From contig OW818689.1 of the NCBI GenBank assembly GCA_942493325.1, positions 1,302,001 to 1,366,000 of the forward strand: a DNA stretch of 64,000 bases, read 5' to 3'. Shown here one piece after another: positions 50,866 through 59,736 of this stretch. The position numbers and the translations under genes were made by a program. The notes below the pieces were generated by a model. The model saw only the letters and a program-made list of their open reading frames with translations. It made no database searches and was not told where the DNA came from. Source of the stretch: JAAFHB01 sp942493325. GTDB taxonomy: Bacteria; Bacteroidota; Bacteroidia; Bacteroidales; Prolixibacteraceae. Each line of letters begins with the position of its first letter. Position 1 is the first letter of the stretch.

Positions 50866-52098
50866 ATGACTAACCGAAGGGATTTCTTGAAAACCATTAC
50901 TGCAGTCGGAGCTGCAACGATGATTCCATCTTCTGTTTTTGCACGGGAACTCATGCCCGGGGATAAAGAGGACGCAAAGACCGTGGATCTGAAAAAAATC
51001 TTTCCGGAACCGGTTCTTATCCGGAAAATCGAACTCTTCCGGTTCGATAAGGAATATTTGCTTCGGGTGACCTCCACGAATGGAACTACAGGAGTCACAC
51101 TTTGCAATCAGCGGATTCCTAACCTGGTATCAATGCTTCATGGGTTGGTTATCCCTCACTTTATCGGAAAAGATGCACGCGATATTGAAAACCTTCTTGA
51201 ATATGTTTATGTGGTTAACAGTAATTACAAATATGCAGGGATGCCTTTCTGGAATTGTGCAGGTCATGTCGAGATAGCTATTTTCGACCTTTTAGGCCAG
51301 ATGGCACAGAAACCGGTTAACCAACTGCTGGGCAGTGCTGTTACCAATGAAATCGATGTTTATATTTCGAGCACCACACGCGAAACAACTCCGCAACAGG
51401 AAGCAGCCATCTTTAAAAAGCGACTGGAAGAAACAGGCGCTAAAGCTGTTAAATTTAAGGTAGGCGGACGGATGAGTAAAAATGCCGATGCCATGCCCGG
51501 GCGCAGCGATACCATTGTTCCGCTGATGCGTAAAACGCTCGGCGATGACATTACTTTTTATGTTGATGCCAATGGTTCTTACGATGTTCAAAACGGCATT
51601 CGCATGGCCCGTTATCTCGAAGACCAGCAGGTAGCTATTTTTGAGGAGCCGGTTCCGTTTGATGAATACGAAAATACCCTATTGGTGACTAAAGCCATCA
51701 AAAAGATGAGGATTGCTGGCGGCGAACAGGATACCAGCAGCTACCGGTTTGAGTGGATTGCCCAAAACAAGGCACTTGATGTCTTACAACCCGACCTCTA
51801 CTACAACGGGGGTTTTCTGCGGTGCCTCAAGGTTGCCCGAATGGCAGAAAAGGCAGGTTTAACTTTCTCGCCGCATAGTCCAAAGACTGACCCTCTGGCC
51901 GCGGCTATGCTGCAACTGATGGCTGTAGTCCCAAACACGGGAGGATTCCAGGAGTGGCATATCAGCTATCCCAATCATAAAAACTGGTACGCCCCACATT
52001 TCGAAATTAAAAACGGAAAGATAGCTGTTCCGTCAGGAAACGGATTGGGCATAACCTACGACGATTCGATATGGGCAAAAGCTGAACTGATTAAATGA
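50866..52098 (+). CDS. Mandelate racemase / muconate lactonizing enzyme family protein with Tat signal
   Basis: 410 aa. The N-terminus TNRRDFLKTITAVGAATMIPSSVFA is a twin-arginine signal. The enolase-superfamily barrel keeps its catalytic set: KxK at K196/K198 (VKFKVGG), metal ligands D234 (VDANGS), E260 (IFEEPVP) and E287 (GGEQD), and H337 (SPHSPK) as the opposite base. It would dehydrate or racemise a sugar acid. The folded, exported form is unusual because such enzymes mostly act in the cytoplasm. It lies in the carbohydrate cluster, divergent from GH51. The exact substrate is unknown. Confidence 0.87.
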   Translation: MTNRRDFLKTITAVGAATMIPSSVFARELMPGDKEDAKTVDLKKIFPEPVLIRKIELFRFDKEYLLRVTSTNGTTGVTLCNQRIPNLVSMLHGLVIPHFIGKDARDIENLLEYVYVVNSNYKYAGMPFWNCAGHVEIAIFDLLGQMAQKPVNQLLGSAVTNEIDVYISSTTRETTPQQEAAIFKKRLEETGAKAVKFKVGGRMSKNADAMPGRSDTIVPLMRKTLGDDITFYVDANGSYDVQNGIRMARYLEDQQVAIFEEPVPFDEYENTLLVTKAIKKMRIAGGEQDTSSYRFEWIAQNKALDVLQPDLYYNGGFLRCLKVARMAEKAGLTFSPHSPKTDPLAAAMLQLMAVVPNTGGFQEWHISYPNHKNWYAPHFEIKNGKIAVPSGNGLGITYDDSIWAKAELIK

Positions 52099-52143
52099 CC
52101 CTACCTCCCGGGCAGTGAATAAGATCGTCCAAAATTTGATCTT

Positions 52144-52165
52144 AAGCCCGGTTATACCGGGTTTT
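52144..52165 (+). terminator. Small terminator after the enolase-superfamily gene
   Basis: CCCGGT-TAT-ACCGGG, a perfect 6-bp stem, followed by TTTT, 46 nt past the stop and between convergent genes. Confidence 0.5.
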
Positions 52166-52200
52166 CAGTGCAGCATACTCATTATTTTCATGACAATCGT

Positions 52201-53430
52201 TCACCCTTTTTCCAAAGTAATTACAGTTACCTCGGGCCAGATACCTACCCGACCGGGATAAGCTAAAAAGCCAAAACCCCGATTGACATAGAGGTATTTG
52301 CTTCCCTCATTATAAATGCCTGCCCACTGCTTGTACATATACTTTACAGGACTCCATTTAAAACCGGGGATTTCGATACCAAACTGCATCCCGTGAGTAT
52401 GACCTGCAAGGGTTAAATGAATATGCTGCGGATGGTGCAAGGTCTCGGCTTCCCAGTGCGACGGGTCATGGCTCATTAAAATTTTAAAATCTTCACCATT
52501 TACCCCCTCAGTTGCCTTGTTCAGATCTCCGTATTTCTGAAAGCCACCCTTGCCCCAGTTTTCGACGCCAATCAAGGTAATGTATTGCCCGTCTTTTTCA
52601 ATCCTCAGGTTTTCATTCAGCATGAGCCGGAAACCCAACTCCTTATGTACTTCTTTCAACCGTTGCAGGTTGTTTTCCTTTGCCGTTTTACTTTCCCATG
52701 ATTTATAATCGCCATAATCATGATTACCAAGTACAGAAAATTTACCCGAAGTTGCGGATAATGCTGAAAATGTTCCCATCCATTCGTCCATTTCTGCAGC
52801 AGTTGTATTCACAAGATCACCGGTAAATAATAACAAATCACTTTTCTGTTTATTAGCCATTGCAACCCCTCTTTGCACGTCCGCTTTACTGTCGAAACTG
52901 CCGCAATGGATATCGGATAACTGGGTAATGGTAAACCCGTTAAAAGCATCTGGCAGATCTTTGAATTTTAATTTTACCCGGTGAACCTGGTAATCGTATT
53001 TCCCTTTTACCATGCCATAAAGCAGCCCCACAAACGGCACGGTTGCAATCCCGATGGCCAGCTGACTGATAAATTTTTTGCGGCTTATCATATAAACGTG
53101 CTCTTGCTGAGGAGTGGATGATGGCAATATATTTGTAACCCAATTAATCGCTAAATGTACCATTCGTCCTATATCTTCCAGCAACAAGAAAGGAATAACA
53201 ATCAGTTTTGGCACTAACGATAAAAGCATCAGGCCCCAGTAAATGCTTTTCAGTGAATTTAATATAGGTTTACCGGTAAGCATAAAATATAAAACCATGG
53301 CAGCCACCAGGCCATCATAAAACCAGAATGCCCACCAGATGTAACGGTTGGAGGTGGCCGTTTTTACCGCCTGGAAGACATAAATATCGGCCAGCAGCCA
53401 TATAAACATTATTGGAATCAGTCTGTTCAT
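52201..53430 (-). CDS. Membrane-bound metallophosphoesterase
   Basis: 409 aa. The first 150 residues hold about four membrane helices (IPIMFIWLLADIYVFQAV, WAFWFYDGLVAAMVLYFML, IYWGLMLLSLVPKLIVIPFLLL, and ISQLAIGIATVPFVGLLYGM). The catalytic domain has the metal motifs ITQLSDIHCGS, LLFTGDLVN, VLGNHDYGD, LMSHDP and LAGHTHGMQ in the standard order. It resembles YkuE/YaeI-type phosphoesterases that act on the outer face of the membrane, some on lipid substrates. The role in the carbohydrate cluster is unclear; it may simply be a neighbour. Confidence 0.9.
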   Translation of the reverse strand: MNRLIPIMFIWLLADIYVFQAVKTATSNRYIWWAFWFYDGLVAAMVLYFMLTGKPILNSLKSIYWGLMLLSLVPKLIVIPFLLLEDIGRMVHLAINWVTNILPSSTPQQEHVYMISRKKFISQLAIGIATVPFVGLLYGMVKGKYDYQVHRVKLKFKDLPDAFNGFTITQLSDIHCGSFDSKADVQRGVAMANKQKSDLLLFTGDLVNTTAAEMDEWMGTFSALSATSGKFSVLGNHDYGDYKSWESKTAKENNLQRLKEVHKELGFRLMLNENLRIEKDGQYITLIGVENWGKGGFQKYGDLNKATEGVNGEDFKILMSHDPSHWEAETLHHPQHIHLTLAGHTHGMQFGIEIPGFKWSPVKYMYKQWAGIYNEGSKYLYVNRGFGFLAYPGRVGIWPEVTVITLEKG

Positions 53431-53601
53431 TTCTTACTATGTATTTTTAAGACTACAAATTCACGGAAAATATGTTTTAGTTAAACTCTTTCGTCCTCTT
53501 CCCGTGTGCACCCCCCGGCGTCGCATTTTTTATCCGAAAAGAAGGAATTAAGAAAATAAAATCTTACCTTGGACCGTGGCTTAACCAATACATAAACGGA
53601 T

Positions 53602-54729
53602 ATGAAGAATCGAATTATCTCAGCCTTTCTGGCCCTGACCCTAATTTTCATCATCATTTCATGTACCGCACCTCAGGATAAGAAAATAAAATGCTATGCC
53701 TGGCTTGGCGGTCCCGGCGCTGCAACTGACGCGGATCTGAAAACCCGGTTCACCGATCTGAAACGTAAAGGGATCGATGGTCTGATGTATTCTGCAGGTC
53801 AGAATACCGAAGTTTATCAGCGTGTTGGAAAAATTGCGAAAGGTGCCGGGCTGGAATTCCATACCTGGATACCAACCCTGGTACAGGGAATAAACCCTTT
53901 GCTGAAACCGGAATGGTATGCCGTGAATGGCCTCGGTGAATCGGCACTTGACAAGCCAGCCTATGTTGATCATTACAAATTTGTTTGTCCGAACCATGAG
54001 GAGGTCTATCAATTCCTGGCCGGTATGTACGGCAGGATTGCTTATTTACCCGAGGTAGACGGCATACACCTCGATTTTATCCGTTTTCCTGATGTGATTC
54101 TTGCCCGGGGCTTGTGGGAAAAATACGGGTTGGTCATGGATCGGGAATTCCCGCAATATGACTATTGTTACTGCGATAAGTGTGTCGGCGACTTTCAAGC
54201 AAAAACAGGTATCGACATCAAGTCAGTGAAAGATCCCTCACAATCCCAAGAGTGGAAACAATTCAGGTACGATCTGATTACCAATATGGTGAATCGGCTG
54301 ACAACAATGGTTCATTCCAAAAACAAACAAATTACTGCGGCGGTGTTCCCGGGTCCTTCAATAGCAAAAAAATTAGTCCGGCAGGAATGGGATAAATGGG
54401 AAACTGATGCATTCTTTCCAATGAATTACAATGACTTTTACCTTGAAGGAACACCCTGGATTGGAAGTATGTGCAAAGAAGCCGTATCAGCAGTTAAAAA
54501 TCAAAAACCTGTTTTCAGCGGTTTGTTCATATGCCCCAATCCTCAAAAAAAAGCAGGTGAACCAGATCCGGAAAACCATGGACTTTTACCTGAAGAACTG
54601 GAACCCGCCATCAGGGAATCGATGGAAAATGGCGCAGCAGGCATATGCCTTTTTACACCCGAAAGAATGACTCCCGAACATTGGGTAATATTTGAAAAGG
54701 CCATCCATAATCAGTATGCAGCAAAGTAG
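53602..54729 (+). CDS. Lipoprotein with glycosidase-like TIM barrel
   Basis: 375 aa. MKNRIISAFLALTLIFIIISC is a lipoprotein signal (Cys 21). The barrel pattern is DADLKTRFTDLKRKGIDGLMY, then YAVNGLGESALDKPAYVDHYKFVCPNHEEV, DGIHLDFIRFP near 153-163, and TDAFFPMNYNDFY near 272. DGIHLDFIRFP resembles the GHL10/DUF4015-type barrels, where the Asp is proposed to be catalytic. A CxxC-like CYCDKC near 190 could bind metal. It is likely an outer-membrane-anchored glycosidase. The family assignment is by pattern only. Confidence 0.65.
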   Translation: MKNRIISAFLALTLIFIIISCTAPQDKKIKCYAWLGGPGAATDADLKTRFTDLKRKGIDGLMYSAGQNTEVYQRVGKIAKGAGLEFHTWIPTLVQGINPLLKPEWYAVNGLGESALDKPAYVDHYKFVCPNHEEVYQFLAGMYGRIAYLPEVDGIHLDFIRFPDVILARGLWEKYGLVMDREFPQYDYCYCDKCVGDFQAKTGIDIKSVKDPSQSQEWKQFRYDLITNMVNRLTTMVHSKNKQITAAVFPGPSIAKKLVRQEWDKWETDAFFPMNYNDFYLEGTPWIGSMCKEAVSAVKNQKPVFSGLFICPNPQKKAGEPDPENHGLLPEELEPAIRESMENGAAGICLFTPERMTPEHWVIFEKAIHNQYAAK

Positions 54730-54800
54730 CTCCGATTCTTTGTATCCTGGCAAGCCAGCACCGGGTTTTTCGGATCAACCTATAAACCGGGCACTGGGTT

Positions 54801-56657
54801 TCACTTTGATCCCTCACGAAGGATTCCTTCGATGATCTTCCATTTGTTATCAGTTCGTATGATGCGTTTTGTCAACAACTCAGCATCAAAATCTACTACC
54901 TCGATGATGCCGGTCTTATCACCACTGATAATGTTATTTTTTATGACAACATCAGAAGAACCGTTTAACCAGACCAAAGGCAAGCCCTTTTTCGTGACTT
55001 CGATCGTGTTGTTTTTCAGAATAATATTCTTTGTACTTCGTGCCCATAGCAGGGGACGTTCTATATTCCCGACAATAAACCTGTTGCCGGTGATCTTTAA
55101 ATTTTTATCAACCGGTGCATTTCGGTTTACAACCGGCTGATCGGGCTGGATAAACACACAACCCACGCAATCAACAAACTTATTGTTTCGGATTGTTAGG
55201 TCTTCTACAGCACCTTGCTGGTAATACGGATCGTCGCCATGGCAAACGAAAATGGCTGCCATCTGTGTGCGAAAAAAAGTGTTATTTTCGATGAGCGTCT
55301 TCCTCCATGAAGAAACCAGCACACCTCTTGTAGGAATGCGGGCAAAATAACAATCACGGATTAAAATTTCAGGCATCCTGGTCCGGTTTTCGGCAACCTG
55401 GCCAACACAATCCTCAGAAACATCACCATCCAATATTACACGATGTGTCATTTTATCAATCAGCTCTGCTGATACGACTTTTCGGCTCGCAAACGGAAGT
55501 AACGTTTGTTTGCTGAGTAGCATCAGTTCATCACCGGTGAAAAGCATCTGATAGCCACATTGTTCCCAGGTTGAATAGGATAACAGAAGCGTGTTGGGTT
55601 GTTCCCGCTTCTTAATGATCAGGTCATCACCATAAACATTTACAGGATCATCCTGCGTTCCCACTATGCGGCACTCATCAATAATCACCTTACCGGTACA
55701 ATTGCAGCAGTGTATACCATCGGCAAAACTGGCACAAGTACGACCCGAATCTTTACGTGGTTCAATATTTACATGGCGGAATGTCAGGTTATCGGAAAGT
55801 TGAGAAACAATGCCCAATCCGGTACAAAAAAATAAATTTACATCTTCCCAACTGATATCCTTGCTGTTTAACACTACCGAACCCTGCTGGTTTCTTATTC
55901 CATCTCCGCGCATCTGCCAAACCTGTCCAACATACGCCAGTGGTGTCAACTTGTAGTGAAATCGTACGCATCGGGGACCTATTTCTTCAGCCCATAATCC
56001 GAGATCAAATTTTACACGTTTTGTGATATTGCTGACAAGGTCTAAGGACTGGAAGATTTGCGGGGTATAGCGATCGCCATCGGCGCCCTCCCACTGAAAC
56101 CGCCCCTCTTCTATTACATACCACGAATCGGGATGAATATCAACCTCCATGTAAGTCGTGCCAATGTTCCTGACCGTAAACTCGGATACTGTCGGACGAA
56201 CATGGTCTATTGTGAGGTTAAAGATCTTCACATCCTCACACTGTTTTAGGATAATAGGAGTCATCCTTGAATGAAAAATCAATTCGGAAGCGCAACCATC
56301 AATAGTAACATGCTTTAAACCTTCGAGATACATCCCTGAAATAAAGTCCCATTGCTGATGCACTGCTGTTACCGGAAGGTGCATTTTGGGAGCATCGGAA
56401 GCCCAAAAATCATACCGGCCTTTGGGAAAGCGGAGAATTGAAGGCGTCCCGTTTAATCCCGCAATCTGCGCCAAAGCCGATTTTACGGCAAGGGTTGCAT
56501 CCTTTCCTGAGTTGGGTTTTGCACCGAACGCTGTCACATCAACAATCACGACCTGCCTTCCGGATTCTTCAGAAAATAGTCTTTCCGCATCTATTTCCTG
56601 AGCAGTGGATGAGGTAAACGAGCAGATAACGGTCAACACAAAAAAAACAAGTTTCAT
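54801..56657 (-). CDS. GH110-like right-handed beta-helix glycosidase
   Basis: 618 aa from the ATG at 56655-56657, which starts a signal peptide (MKLVFFVLTVICSFTSSTAQ). The body is a right-handed parallel beta-helix with repeats such as LTIRNNKFVDC and KNIILKNNTIEVT. N-terminal VTAFGAKPNSGKDATLAVKSAL is a pectate-lyase-like cap. The motifs GLGIVSQLSDNLTFRHVNIEPRKDSGR, DDPVNVYGD and IPTRGVLVSSW fit GH110 alpha-1,3-galactosidases. It would remove terminal alpha-galactose from glycans. A more general beta-helix protein remains possible, since the identification is from memory of the family. Confidence 0.7.
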   Translation of the reverse strand: MKLVFFVLTVICSFTSSTAQEIDAERLFSEESGRQVVIVDVTAFGAKPNSGKDATLAVKSALAQIAGLNGTPSILRFPKGRYDFWASDAPKMHLPVTAVHQQWDFISGMYLEGLKHVTIDGCASELIFHSRMTPIILKQCEDVKIFNLTIDHVRPTVSEFTVRNIGTTYMEVDIHPDSWYVIEEGRFQWEGADGDRYTPQIFQSLDLVSNITKRVKFDLGLWAEEIGPRCVRFHYKLTPLAYVGQVWQMRGDGIRNQQGSVVLNSKDISWEDVNLFFCTGLGIVSQLSDNLTFRHVNIEPRKDSGRTCASFADGIHCCNCTGKVIIDECRIVGTQDDPVNVYGDDLIIKKREQPNTLLLSYSTWEQCGYQMLFTGDELMLLSKQTLLPFASRKVVSAELIDKMTHRVILDGDVSEDCVGQVAENRTRMPEILIRDCYFARIPTRGVLVSSWRKTLIENNTFFRTQMAAIFVCHGDDPYYQQGAVEDLTIRNNKFVDCVGCVFIQPDQPVVNRNAPVDKNLKITGNRFIVGNIERPLLWARSTKNIILKNNTIEVTKKGLPLVWLNGSSDVVIKNNIISGDKTGIIEVVDFDAELLTKRIIRTDNKWKIIEGILREGSK

Positions 56658-56869
56658 TGTTATTTTCCTTTGAAAGTGAAAGAATCCGTTCAACCAAAAT
56701 TACCTAATAATTTCTTTATTATCTCAAAATTTTGAAAAACATGATTCGCAGTTGGTAATTAATCGGGATAAATTGAATTTATCGGTAGGAGCTGGATTTA
56801 CTCAAAACTGACACCGCCAGTGCCTGATAATTATTCCGTCGGCATGAAAGTTTCATCAGAAAAATTTTA

Positions 56870-59503
56870 TTATCGCCCTATTCTGAAAGATGCCTTTAAC
56901 AGAAAAACATTGTAAGGTTTATGATCGAATAAATCTTTCATGTCATCAGCCAGATCGAAGTTTCCGTTCTGCACCGATTGATTCCGGTTCTGTGACCAAA
57001 CCAGGAAGATCGTCGAGCCCGGTGCATACTCCCACCTGACTACCAAATTCGATAAAAACTCTTTCACGTTAAAGTCGGGCTGATCGAAGCTGTACAGATT
57101 ATTACCAGCCGGATCAGAAACCAGGTACTGCTCCTCAGATATATTATAAACCAGTTCATTTCCTGTAAGATGCCTGAAACGATCGGTATATGTGTCAGCC
57201 CGTGAGTCGGTAATCTTCTTAAATTCGGTGTATCTTCCGCTCGACAGAAAAGGTTGTCCCCAGTACTGTATACTTAGATCGGGGGTGATGATATAATTGA
57301 CACGCAGCGATGCACTCAGTGTTTTCTGATGAATCCGTGCGAAAACATAGTCCGTCTGGTTATTGTATTCCTGTTGAGTGACATATTGAAGTTCATCTTC
57401 ATTGTTGGTATAACCGGGTGTGAGGGTGATTTTCAGACTTTTTGAAGGCCGGTAGCCCATTCCCACACTAAAGTTGATCGTTTTTCTGACATTTTTCTGA
57501 TTGCCTTGCAAGGACATAAGCTCCGCCTCTGCTGTCAGTTTCTTTTGATCATTTGAGCCAACGGCAAACCAGATATTCTTACTTCCGGGTAGTTTTAAAG
57601 CAGGTCCTCCCCTCAGCTCTGTAGCCGAAAGACCTTCACCATTAAAATTGCCCCCCATATGAAAGTTCCAGTAGTTTTTGAGCTGAGTATGAACATTAAT
57701 ATTTCCGCCAGGTCCGGTTAACTCCCCCGCGAAATTCCACTCTGTCCACTGGTTAAAATTCAGATTCAGATTCCGGAAGATTGAAAAAGGTTCATAGATC
57801 CGGTAACCTACCCAAAAAACTTCCATGATATTGTCGGCCTGGCGCATATATCCCACGTCATTCAATTCCAGTCCCGGTGATTTCCAGGCAGTAGCTGCCA
57901 TAAATTTCAGTTTTCCACCCATCTTGCCGAGTACGACCTTTCCTCCATGCCCTGTTAAACTGGTCCGGGTCGAATCAAATGTAAGGTGAGTGGCATCCGG
58001 ACGCTGAAAACCGTGAATCCATGATTTCTGCGTATTGCTAATCGCTTCTGTACTTCCACCTACCCGGCTGAAATAGGTGCTTAAATCAAATTCCCAGTCC
58101 TTGTTGTGCCATTTGTGTATGAAATCAAACCCTCCGGTATAGGCCGATTTATGCAGGTAATTGAGATGTTCCTCCGACAGACTTCGGTTGACCGATGTGA
58201 ACATTCCACCGATTAGTGTATTCCCGTTATTCAGATCTTTCTGAACACGCCCGACGGTATAATTTGTAAATGGTTCAATCATTTCATCGTGCTGATTCCC
58301 GTTGCTGATATGGGCAAACTCTTCGCCGGTAAGACTTTCAAGTAATCCGACAGACCATCCTTTCTTTGTTTTACCGGTAATTTTAGCGGCTCCAAGGATA
58401 CTCGTAAATTCAGGAGCCTCAACATATTCGTCCGAATCTGTTTCAGGACTGTAATGAGGCCTGCGACCGATCCGGCGTGAATAAAACATATTTTCAGATG
58501 CCAGGTCACCATCTCCGAACATCAGCGGAAAGCTCAGGATGTTTTTCCCTTCAATAAAAAAAGGTCTCTTTTCCTGGAAGAAAGTCTCAAACGAAGTCAG
58601 ATTTACCTCCGAAGGATCGGCTTCCACCTGACCAAAATCGGGGTTGATCGTAAAATCGAGAGTCAGGTTATTGGTAACGCCTACTTTTCCATCGATCCCA
58701 CCACTCAACCGGCTCTTTTTCCCCGATTGTCTGAAAGGATTAGCAGCTTCTTTCGCGTACCGATCGGTACGGGCAACCACATAAGGCGTTAAATCAGCAA
58801 CTTTTCTCGCTTTCAGATTTTTAAGTCCATGTAGTTCACCGAATTCAGAAACCCAACCTGTCACTTCTTTAAATGACGGCTGCCAAAGACTGACTTCCTG
58901 CTTTCGGAATAACATCCGGCCGATTTGCAGACCCCATGTTTGTTCGCTATTCCCTTCGAAACGCAATTGGGTAAGCGGGATAGCCATTTCAGCATACCAG
59001 CCCGACTGATCCGAACTTGTTTTCACCCACCAGTTTGGATCCCAGGTGGGATCTTCGCCTTCACCATCATTGCTGATCATAAAGTCATTTTTAATTCCGG
59101 CAGCGTTGACCATAAATGCAAATGCAGTCCTTTTGTCGAAATAAGAATCAAATTCCACTGCTACAAGATCACCATCCGTTTCATCACGCCGTGTCAACCG
59201 GTGAACTATGCTGTCGGGGCTCGTATCGTAAAGTTTGCATCCAACATAGATGAAGTTTTCATCCAGCAAAATGGCAAACTCCGTTTTCTGTGTCGGAGCA
59301 ATACCTTCGTAAGGTTCAAACTGCGTGAAATCGTTCTGCCAGTTGGCCTTTAACCATGCCGTTTCATTAAGTTTTCCATCAATTGAAATGTCAGTTTTAC
59401 TGCATTCTCCGGGATAATACTTTTTCTTGTCGGGGTTCTGGGCGATCACCCGGCTTATGGTAAGGATTAAAAATAGACTAAACAGAAAAAGGTTTGACGA
59501 CAT
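56870..59503 (-). CDS. DUF5916 protein: CBM9-like domain plus outer-membrane barrel
   Basis: 877 aa. Signal peptide about 1-21. A CBM9-like beta-sandwich follows (ISIDGKLNETAWLKANWQND...FAILLDENFIYVGCKLYD, about 40-210), then the DUF5916 barrel (about 230-877), with strands such as LSGGIDGKVGVTNNLTLDFTINPDFGQVEADPSEVNLTSFETFFQEKRPFF broken here as family hallmark segments (QVEADPSEVN, EKRPFFIEG). The C-terminus KASFRIGR is barrel-like. The family is common in Bacteroidota and is not characterised. Its place between GH110-like and GH2 genes suggests glycan binding or transport, but it may be unrelated. Confidence 0.85.
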   Translation of the reverse strand: MSSNLFLFSLFLILTISRVIAQNPDKKKYYPGECSKTDISIDGKLNETAWLKANWQNDFTQFEPYEGIAPTQKTEFAILLDENFIYVGCKLYDTSPDSIVHRLTRRDETDGDLVAVEFDSYFDKRTAFAFMVNAAGIKNDFMISNDGEGEDPTWDPNWWVKTSSDQSGWYAEMAIPLTQLRFEGNSEQTWGLQIGRMLFRKQEVSLWQPSFKEVTGWVSEFGELHGLKNLKARKVADLTPYVVARTDRYAKEAANPFRQSGKKSRLSGGIDGKVGVTNNLTLDFTINPDFGQVEADPSEVNLTSFETFFQEKRPFFIEGKNILSFPLMFGDGDLASENMFYSRRIGRRPHYSPETDSDEYVEAPEFTSILGAAKITGKTKKGWSVGLLESLTGEEFAHISNGNQHDEMIEPFTNYTVGRVQKDLNNGNTLIGGMFTSVNRSLSEEHLNYLHKSAYTGGFDFIHKWHNKDWEFDLSTYFSRVGGSTEAISNTQKSWIHGFQRPDATHLTFDSTRTSLTGHGGKVVLGKMGGKLKFMAATAWKSPGLELNDVGYMRQADNIMEVFWVGYRIYEPFSIFRNLNLNFNQWTEWNFAGELTGPGGNINVHTQLKNYWNFHMGGNFNGEGLSATELRGGPALKLPGSKNIWFAVGSNDQKKLTAEAELMSLQGNQKNVRKTINFSVGMGYRPSKSLKITLTPGYTNNEDELQYVTQQEYNNQTDYVFARIHQKTLSASLRVNYIITPDLSIQYWGQPFLSSGRYTEFKKITDSRADTYTDRFRHLTGNELVYNISEEQYLVSDPAGNNLYSFDQPDFNVKEFLSNLVVRWEYAPGSTIFLVWSQNRNQSVQNGNFDLADDMKDLFDHKPYNVFLLKASFRIGR

Positions 59504-59736
59504 GAAAAAAGTTTTAAAATCAAATAGACTCCAAAAAAACAGTTCCGTTACAGATTTTGTCGTTTTTTTATGAAAAAACTAAAATTAATAACCGATAATA
59601 ATAATTCGTAAAGAATGGCTTCTTTTGCAGGAAATGTTAAAGTCAAGAAAGAAATGGAGAAAACGGCCCGATAGTCAAAATCAGATCAGGTTATCGCAAA
59701 TATTTGAGTAATACAACCAGCTAAATATCTCTTTTA
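59504..59736. other. 233-bp divergent gap between DUF5916 and GH2
   Basis: AT-rich. Only a 19-codon ORF (59614-59673, MASFAGNVKVKKEMEKTAR) without other support was seen, plus AT-rich sequence suitable for two divergent promoters; no clear TTTG/TAnnTTTG pair was recognised. Confidence 0.5.
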
